A DNA stretch of 64,000 bases from Sisyra terminalis (Eukaryota > Arthropoda > Insecta > Neuroptera > Sisyridae), in NCBI GenBank assembly GCA_958496175.1, contig OY292276.1, positions 61,827,080 through 61,891,079 of the forward strand. The letters are read 5' to 3'. This document shows, in pieces, positions 61,601 to 64,000 of this stretch. Each line of letters starts with the position of its first letter. Within the stretch, counting starts at the first letter, position 1. Under the pieces are notes generated by a model. It searched no databases. It saw only the letters and a program-made list of their open reading frames with translations, and was not told the DNA's origin. Made by a program: the position numbers and the translations under genes.

Positions 61601-63252
61601 TATTTAATATTGATTTGACTAATTGATAAAAATTTTAGGTTGGAATAATAAAACGGATTAATGAAACCTAAACCTTTGGAATTCAAGGGATTCTTGTAAA
61701 GTTAAGTCCATTTTAACATGGAAATACATAGGAAATGTTTGATTGTATTGGAAATTCTGTAAATGCCTGGAATTATTAAGAACTTTAAATTTGATATTCC
61801 ATGCAATTATAAGCTCATTCCAGTGGACAAAGGCGCCGCCTTGGACCTGGTACTTCCCCAAGGTTTATAAAATACACAGGTGGCCTCATGGTGGCTACGT
61901 GATGGATACGTGACGTATCCAGAAGAAATTCGTACATATCTTCAGACTGATTCAATTTCAAAATTCTTCGTATGACGTCATTTTCTTTTTTTAATGGGGC
62001 AACCTGTGTAATTTACAAATCTTGGTACTTCCCTAAGAAAAGCATCAATCACCAAAATAAAATGAATTTTATATAATTTAATGTAGTTAAAAGAAAACCC
62101 ATCTCCTGAATTTCGATTTGGGTTAGATAATTTCTAGGACCACCCCTGTTCGGTGTTTTGGTATTCCTTCATTTTCTTTTTATGAAATATGATTGATAAA
62201 GTTTTTTTTAAAAATAATTAGTTTTAGAATGATTAACTGTCTTTATTTTTTCAGGAAAGAGGAACTACTAAAAATAATTTTAAAAAAAAATTCTTGAATT
62301 TCCGTTTCGTTATCATAGTATATGCAACCCTTCATATCGATAAGATTTAAATCATTGGTAATAAATAATTCTCTATTGGAAGCCTTATATTATTTATATA
62401 TTGGGTTACTAATACATAACTATCTGTGAAGCAATTTCCCCTTTTTAAAAACGGTAATTTAGAATTTAAAAATTTGAATTTTTCGAAATTTTTAGGGTTT
62501 AATGAAGAGGGCCAAAATCAAGGTTTATAAAATACACAGGGAGCCTCATGCGCTATGTGACGTATCCAGAAGAAATTCATATCTTCAGACTGATTCAAAT
62601 TTCAAAATTCTTCGTATGACGTCATTTTTTATTTTCTAATGGGGCAACCTGTGTAATTTATAAACCTTGGACCAAAATTATTTTTTTTAAATTTAAAAGT
62701 GGTAATGATTCTTTCGGGACTCCATCCTATATGTTTCTAACTGTTCTAAAGCTACCAATCCTAAATTTCAGAAAGTCTGGAGATCTTATGCCTTAATATC
62801 TAGAGAGATGCATTTAATAAAAAGAAGAATATATATTTACAAGAAAAAGTGTTCAAAATAAAAACAAAAAATCCTTTCTTTTTTTTTGTATATACTCGAG
62901 TCTGGAGAAAGCCTACTTTTTCCGGAGTCTCCGGACGAAAACTGGAGAGTTGGTAACCCTAAACTGTTCTGTTTTCTTGCAAATAATTTATCTTAAATTT
63001 GGCGAAAATTGTTCAATGTTCAATTAAATCGGTTTCATTCTGTTGCAGCCAATTGGGCGTCCCGAGGCCGACTTTACGCTGGATCTTCCCCGTGCCGAGC
63101 TTTTGATGCGTCGCATGAAAGCGGACAAAAAGTGGCGATGCCGTTGCCGCATTTTCACGTCGTTCATGGGCCTCCTGTTCTTCCTGCTGACGGTGATGGC
63201 CGTGAGTCTGATGCTGACCCGCGGCAAGCGCATGTTTGGATCAATGTTGTGA
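37675..63252 (+). CDS. Uncharacterised Ser-rich protein with C-terminal membrane anchor, at least 3 coding exons, 564 aa
   Basis: Exons 37675-37847, 38114-39431 and 63049-63252. Junctions are GT-AG with matching phases: AG plus A makes an Arg codon at the first, phase 0 at the second. The sum is 1695 nt including TGA. The ATG follows an in-frame TAG at 37630 and has A at -3. Residues 1-60 are basic and Pro/Arg-rich. Exon 2 is low-complexity, with an acidic EEDDGD patch, Ser-rich runs, and the helix-like block DILRELSRTINEVVDGKNSD. The last exon gives RPEADFTLDLPRAELLMRRM, a Cys/Arg stretch WRCRCR, one hydrophobic helix (about 532-553) and a short basic tail. This is tail-anchored topology, N-terminus in the cytosol. 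Other phase 0 exons could lie in the 23.6-kb last intron. Many insects have such uncharacterised proteins, but I do not recognise the family. Confidence 0.75.
38114..39431 (+). CDS. Large second coding exon of the membrane-anchor gene
   Basis: Acceptor TTTGTGTTTGCAG, donor TTT|GTAAGT. The 1318-bp exon is clearly coding: GC-rich third positions compared with flanking introns and no stop over 440 codons. Overlapping frames on both strands are shadows. Notable stretches are YVSQINSHSGSSHGGEDPIY, poly-Ser/Thr MSSTSSASSAS, and an Asp/Glu-rich start. Most of this part of the protein is predicted disordered by its composition. Confidence 0.85.
41362..42187. repeat. Direct duplication H, unit 1
   Basis: Starts AATTGTTCATTTTCTTTGTG. 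Contains TTTTCTGCCTGACGGCAGAT, a CAGTCACGGGAATCCAGCGA block, CCTCCGCATGCGAAGCATGG and ends near CCCCCGACATACGTTGTCC. The same blocks follow in the same order in unit 2. Confidence 0.75.
42188..42985. repeat. Direct duplication H, unit 2
   Basis: Repeats unit 1 in order with moderate divergence. It lacks about 200 bp between the GGCAGAT and CAGTCACGGG blocks and has gained the inverted-repeat element at 42777-42932. Confidence 0.75.
42777..42932. mobile_element. Inverted-repeat MITE inside duplication H unit 2
   Basis: About 50-bp inverted arms (ATTAATGATTCTCATTTTCT and complement, including GGATACTTAATATT) enclose a 50-bp core. On the minus strand the core reads CTGAGGGAGCTGCG and GTGGCGAAACGTTATACG, resembling conserved boxes seen near Penelope-like element termini. 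Absent from unit 1. Confidence 0.65.
43710..45220. mobile_element. Foldback element A, full copy, containing nested element B
   Basis: Ends TAGACTGATTC and GAATCAGTCTA, flanked by exact 8-bp repeats ATGTATAT at 43702-43709 and 45221-45228. The centre is split by element B (44205-44755), so B is younger. The right arm is shortened near 45125. Non-coding. Confidence 0.85.
44205..44755. mobile_element. Inverted element B, copy 4, nested in foldback A
   Basis: Both arms are present. Outer sequence AAATAAGATTTTTTC-like on the left; GTATACACAGTAAAATAA on the right. Each arm carries the CTGAGGAAGATTGCTTGGC / GAAATACGTATCTG block in opposite orientation, separated by a short spacer with AAGAAAATACATGTTC. 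Confidence 0.75.
45350..46120. other. GC-richer unique block inside the last intron
   Basis: Noticeably higher GC and CpG than the surrounding intron, with a (GTT)n-like run near 45556-45584. A 173-codon frame on the minus strand (45889-45368) is open but low-complexity, with a poly-Thr stretch made by that repeat, so it is not called as a gene. An enhancer or alternative promoter is possible; nothing in the sequence proves it. Confidence 0.35.
46650..46910. mobile_element. Inverted element B, copy 5 (left arm)
   Basis: Begins AAAATAAGATTTTTTCGCTG and runs to CCTCAGTGGTCATCAAATAG. The right arm is not adjacent. Confidence 0.6.
47065..47408. mobile_element. Inverted element B, copy 6
   Basis: Both arms are present but the centre is deleted, so the left arm's CAAGCAATC runs directly into ATCACAAAGCAGTTACGGAG of the right arm. 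The right end is cut off at ACATAAATTGG by duplication unit 2. Confidence 0.65.
47409..47965. repeat. Direct duplication J, unit 2
   Basis: Starts GGTTAATGTCCTACTGTACT immediately after a B right arm and proceeds through the same unique flank into another B copy. Since unique flank and B are duplicated together, this is a segmental duplication, not two independent insertions. Confidence 0.7.
47615..47965. mobile_element. Inverted element B, copy 7
   Basis: Left arm from AATAATATTTTTTCGCTGAC, right arm ending TTGTATACACACTA. Part of the right arm's CTGAGGA box is deleted. Confidence 0.65.
48000..48353. other. Spacer with an unassigned 82-codon frame
   Basis: An ATG frame at 48031-48279 on the plus strand looks partly protein-like (for example NKFLLLFGFQKLRLNDNLLV) but an alternative frame over its first half is equally plausible. 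No family or splice context supports either, so no gene is called. Confidence 0.3.
48362..49161. mobile_element. Foldback element D, full copy (800 bp, 8-bp target duplication)
   Basis: Ends TAGGGTGATTTTTTTTT and complement, flanked by exact 8-bp repeats ATATATAA (48354-48361 and 49162-49169). Arms of roughly 330 bp share ACTCACACCGGTGAGGTAG and CCCATTGCGACAAAGTCGTA in opposite orientation around a loop near 48690-48830. A right half occurs at 28430-28754. Confidence 0.85.
49380..50640. other. GC-richer block inside the last intron
   Basis: Several CpG-containing patches (49530-49640, 49840-49990, 50080-50360 and 50510-50620) in otherwise AT-rich DNA, with no transposon ends. Could hold an alternative promoter or regulatory elements. 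Only the 51-bp exon candidate was worth listing separately. Confidence 0.3.
49540..49590 (+). CDS. Candidate 51-bp cassette exon of the membrane-anchor gene (uncertain)
   Basis: Acceptor TAATCTTCCGTTCAG, 17 codons (ASERRRNRWSSPNRFRK) and a donor GTCACT. It is phase 0 at both ends, exactly what is needed to slot between the 38114-39431 and 63049-63252 exons. The Arg/Ser composition fits the surrounding protein. The donor is weak, and the surrounding GC-rich block could equally be regulatory. Confidence 0.2.
51190..52582 (+). mobile_element. Helitron-like element, copy 2 (about 1.39 kb)
   Basis: Same sequence as the element at 20428-21780 in the opposite orientation, from TATTATTATAAAGAGGAAAG to GTCGCGGGGATCAGC. 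The final CTAG is missing or altered (CAGCAATA). High similarity between the copies, including non-functional positions, suggests recent activity. No Rep/helicase. Confidence 0.65.
52583..54699. other. Intronic, nothing recognised apart from a family F end
   Basis: AT-rich. A fragment of family F (CCCTATTAAAAAAAGGCATT) lies at about 54420-54460. No gene, RNA or further repeat was recognised. Confidence 0.4.
54700..55615. mobile_element. Inverted element B, copy 8, split by a nested element
   Basis: The left arm (54700-54905) ends at CCTCAGTGGTCAT and the right arm (about 55428-55615) resumes at GTTTGGATCACTCCGTAACT. These are consecutive in other B copies. The gap is the nested element at 54906-55427. 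Confidence 0.7.
54906..55427. mobile_element. Nested element with TACACCTATC ends
   Basis: Ends TACACCTATCGCCCGATTT and AAATCGGGGGATAGGTGTA enclose about 520 bp containing repeated CGTGTAAAA(C/G)GA strings in both orientations. It interrupts element B, so it is younger. Target duplication unclear, possibly GTA. Class not assigned. Confidence 0.6.
56085..56187. mobile_element. MITE family F, copy
   Basis: Contains AACATTTTTTTTAAAATGTC, CGACTATAAATGGCTTTCAT and ends AATGCCTTTTTTTCAATAGG. Reverse orientation of the family right half. Confidence 0.45.
56572..57066 (-). pseudogene. Chemoreceptor-like (gustatory receptor family) N-terminal pseudogene
   Basis: On the minus strand one frame runs 57066 to 56572, broken only by a TAG at 56862-56860 inside the first hydrophobic segment. 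Before the stop: FLRFTGLFSSSHLCS and RIFGLARTFVLLVAYVV. After it: YIFFLNLHF, a polar loop, a second hydrophobic helix FYLIALLVVEVTIITI, and FHQMLIDFSI. Layout and composition fit the N-terminal third of insect gustatory receptors. No start codon or downstream receptor exons were found, so it is called a truncated, nonsense-bearing relic. Family assignment is by feel of the pattern, not by a diagnostic C-terminal motif. Confidence 0.4.
58511..59130 (+). CDS. Small two-exon gene, FAM227 (FWWh)-like, nested in the last intron
   Basis: Exon 58511-58698 and exon 58779-59130, with an 80-bp intron (donor GTAAGT, acceptor TTTCTTGAG). The leftover AT plus A makes an Ile codon and the frame continues, 540 nt in total, 179 aa. 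DEIQDVLFNMYINYI followed by RDKWAIFVLFAKTYVQVF resembles the FAM227 FWWh domain pattern (a hydrophobic VLF start, then an A..YV.LF helix). The C-terminus is basic (RRYKYGG-type, KYLKK). FAM227 proteins are poorly characterised and often expressed in ciliated or testis tissue. The usual FWW is not conserved here, and the protein is shorter than typical members, so upstream exons may be missing or the copy may be decaying. AATAAA overlaps the stop region. Same strand as its host gene. Confidence 0.5.
59131..61858. other. Intronic, nothing recognised
   Basis: AT-rich DNA. A small GC-richer patch at 61035-61095 (GTGGTGGCCGCGTGCTCAGC) does not resolve into an exon on either strand. No repeat termini recognised. 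Confidence 0.4.
61859..62024. mobile_element. MITE family M, copy 3 (166 bp, 9-bp target duplication)
   Basis: Begins CAAGGTTTATAAAATACAC and ends ACAAATCTTG. Exact 9-bp duplications GTACTTCCC at 61850-61858 and 62025-62033. An internal short duplication (TACGTGATGGATACGTGACG) makes it about 11 bp longer than the other copies. Confidence 0.9.
62025..62518. other. Spacer between two MITE copies
   Basis: AT-rich, no gene or repeat recognised beyond the flanking MITE target duplications. Confidence 0.4.
62519..62669. mobile_element. MITE family M, copy 4 (151 bp, 9-bp target duplication)
   Basis: Begins CAAGGTTTATAAAATACAC and ends TTTATAAACCTTG. Flanked by GGCCAAAAT (62510-62518) and GACCAAAAT (62670-62678), one mismatch. 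The best-preserved inverted repeats of the four copies. Confidence 0.85.
63049..63252 (+). CDS. Last exon of the membrane-anchor gene (transmembrane tail)
   Basis: Acceptor TTTCATTCTGTTGCAG, then 67 codons and TGA. It carries the only hydrophobic helix of the protein and the juxtamembrane WRCRCR, a plausible palmitoylation or positive-inside signal. The exon is far GC-richer than the intron before it. Phase 0 matches the donor at 39431. Confidence 0.8.
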   Translation, partial: PIGRPEADFTLDLPRAELLMRRMKADKKWRCRCRIFTSFMGLLFFLLTVMAVSLMLTRGKRMFGSML

Positions 63253-63800
63253 CACCAAAAAAAAAAACTAGCGCAAAACCAGGAAACGACAACAAAAATT
63301 TTATTGTCCTCACAAATGTTATATATTTTAAATTATTTCATTTATGTTTTTTTTTTCTATTTAAAAATATTTATTTTACATATACGCCACGTACCTCTAT
63401 CACTTACGTTTAGCTATATTAATATATATATATGTAATAGACTCAAATTTTGGCTTTAAAAAATCTTCTAATTCGTATCTTTGTTTGAACCAAGTGCCAA
63501 TTTGTTACCAGAAGATTCCATTAACAGTATTATATTAAACAATTTGCATTTTAACATATAGAATTTGTAAATTTTCATGTTATAAGGTCGATTGCAAAAT
63601 CGATTACCTTCTGCATGTTAAAATGTGAATCTTAAGAAATATATATTTTTAATTCATATTTGTGATAATAAATGTAGCCTTATGATGATAAGCCTTGCAT
63701 CACTGTCCTTACCGTTAGGATTTTGAGGAAAAAACATGTTCGTCAAACAAGGATAATTAATGTGATTTAGTTTTCAATAAAAAAAAAATATGAATTATAT
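63253..63800 (+). other. 3' UTR of the membrane-anchor gene
   Basis: Follows the TGA at 63250. AT-rich with (TA)n near 63420-63432. Candidate polyadenylation signals AATAAA are at 63667-63672 and 63776-63781. The second lies close to the convergent neighbour, so the two 3' ends are probably within about 100 bp. Confidence 0.5.
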
Positions 63801-63890
63801 ATATATGAATATAAAAAAATATGTATTTTATTTCAAGTATTAATTATATAAAGAAAAACGAGTATAAAAGGTATAATAAATGTTTTTATT

Positions 63891-64000
63891 TCATTCAGGT
63901 ACTATGACAATATCGAGACGTTCATCTTGTTCGTTGATCGGAATTTTATCAACGATTTGTTCCTTGAATGCCAATGCAACTGTCTTGGGTTTTGTCTTCA
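63891..64000 (-). CDS. MTHFS: 5-formyltetrahydrofolate cyclo-ligase, C-terminal fragment
   Basis: Converts 5-formyl-THF to 5,10-methenyl-THF using ATP; cytosolic folate metabolism. The window edge cuts the gene. The last 35 codons are visible, ending at TGA 63893-63891. The peptide KPKTVALAFKEQIVDKIPIN, then EQDERLD, matches the conserved C-terminus of MTHFS-type enzymes (ALAFKEQI, a VP/IP-x-N, then a D-x-x-x-D-x-x-I pattern). AATAAA follows at once on the minus strand (63890-63885), giving a very short 3' UTR. It is tail to tail with the membrane-anchor gene. Confidence 0.75.
   Translation of the reverse strand, partial: KTKPKTVALAFKEQIVDKIPINEQDERLDIVIVPE

Larger units (their letters stand above)
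39432..63048 (+). other. Last intron of the membrane-anchor gene (23.6 kb)
   Basis: Inferred from compatible phase 0 splice sites at each end. It contains duplicated segments, two intact foldback elements, several copies of inverted element B, a Helitron-like element, two MITE family M copies, a nested same-strand gene and an antisense receptor-like pseudogene. Other plus-strand exons may exist inside. Confidence 0.6.

Noticed and set aside
1..64000. CRISPR arrays, operons, bacterial-type promoters and ribosome binding sites
   Set aside because: The window is eukaryotic nuclear DNA; repeats present are transposons, palindromes and tandem arrays.

Overview
The window is AT-rich eukaryotic nuclear DNA from an insect; the order cannot be fixed from sequence alone. 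The insect call rests on an intact insect-type odorant receptor (7tm_6 family) with 50-80 bp introns, plus the insect-style transposon landscape. Genes are few. Most of the sequence is introns and intergenic DNA filled with non-autonomous transposons, long palindromic (foldback) elements and old tandem repeats.

Layout: (1) 0.75-6.34 kb, minus strand: a five-exon odorant receptor of 423 aa. Its third intron has grown to 3.9 kb through a foldback element, a second inverted element, a TTAA-flanked element, a local duplication that copied part of exon 3, and a small MITE. (2) 8.15-9.46 kb: a 1.3-kb near-perfect palindrome just upstream of an intronless, GC-rich typical 2-Cys peroxiredoxin (9.63-10.23 kb, plus strand). 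(3) 10.7-17.7 kb: two independent degenerate tandem arrays, with units of about 525 bp and about 320-390 bp. (4) 20-31 kb: MITEs, a Helitron-like element and fragments of foldback elements, with a GC-richer promoter-like block near 26.1-26.6 kb. (5) 37.67-63.25 kb, plus strand: a gene of at least three coding exons whose last exon encodes a C-terminal membrane anchor. Its last intron is 23.6 kb and holds many nested transposons, two direct segmental duplications, a small same-strand two-exon gene (58.5-59.1 kb, FAM227-like) and an antisense chemoreceptor-like pseudogene (56.6-57.1 kb). (6) The right edge carries the last 35 codons of a minus-strand 5-formyltetrahydrofolate cyclo-ligase (MTHFS), tail to tail with the anchor gene.

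The genes do not form a pathway: chemosensation, peroxide detoxification, folate metabolism and two proteins of unknown role lie side by side. The coherent story is genomic. Several families of long inverted-repeat elements (two with TAG-starting ends and 8-bp target duplications), a MITE family with consistent 9-bp target duplications, and an inverted element carrying a hammerhead-ribozyme-like motif have built up inside introns and each other. In several places a paralogous empty site in the same window proves the insertion.
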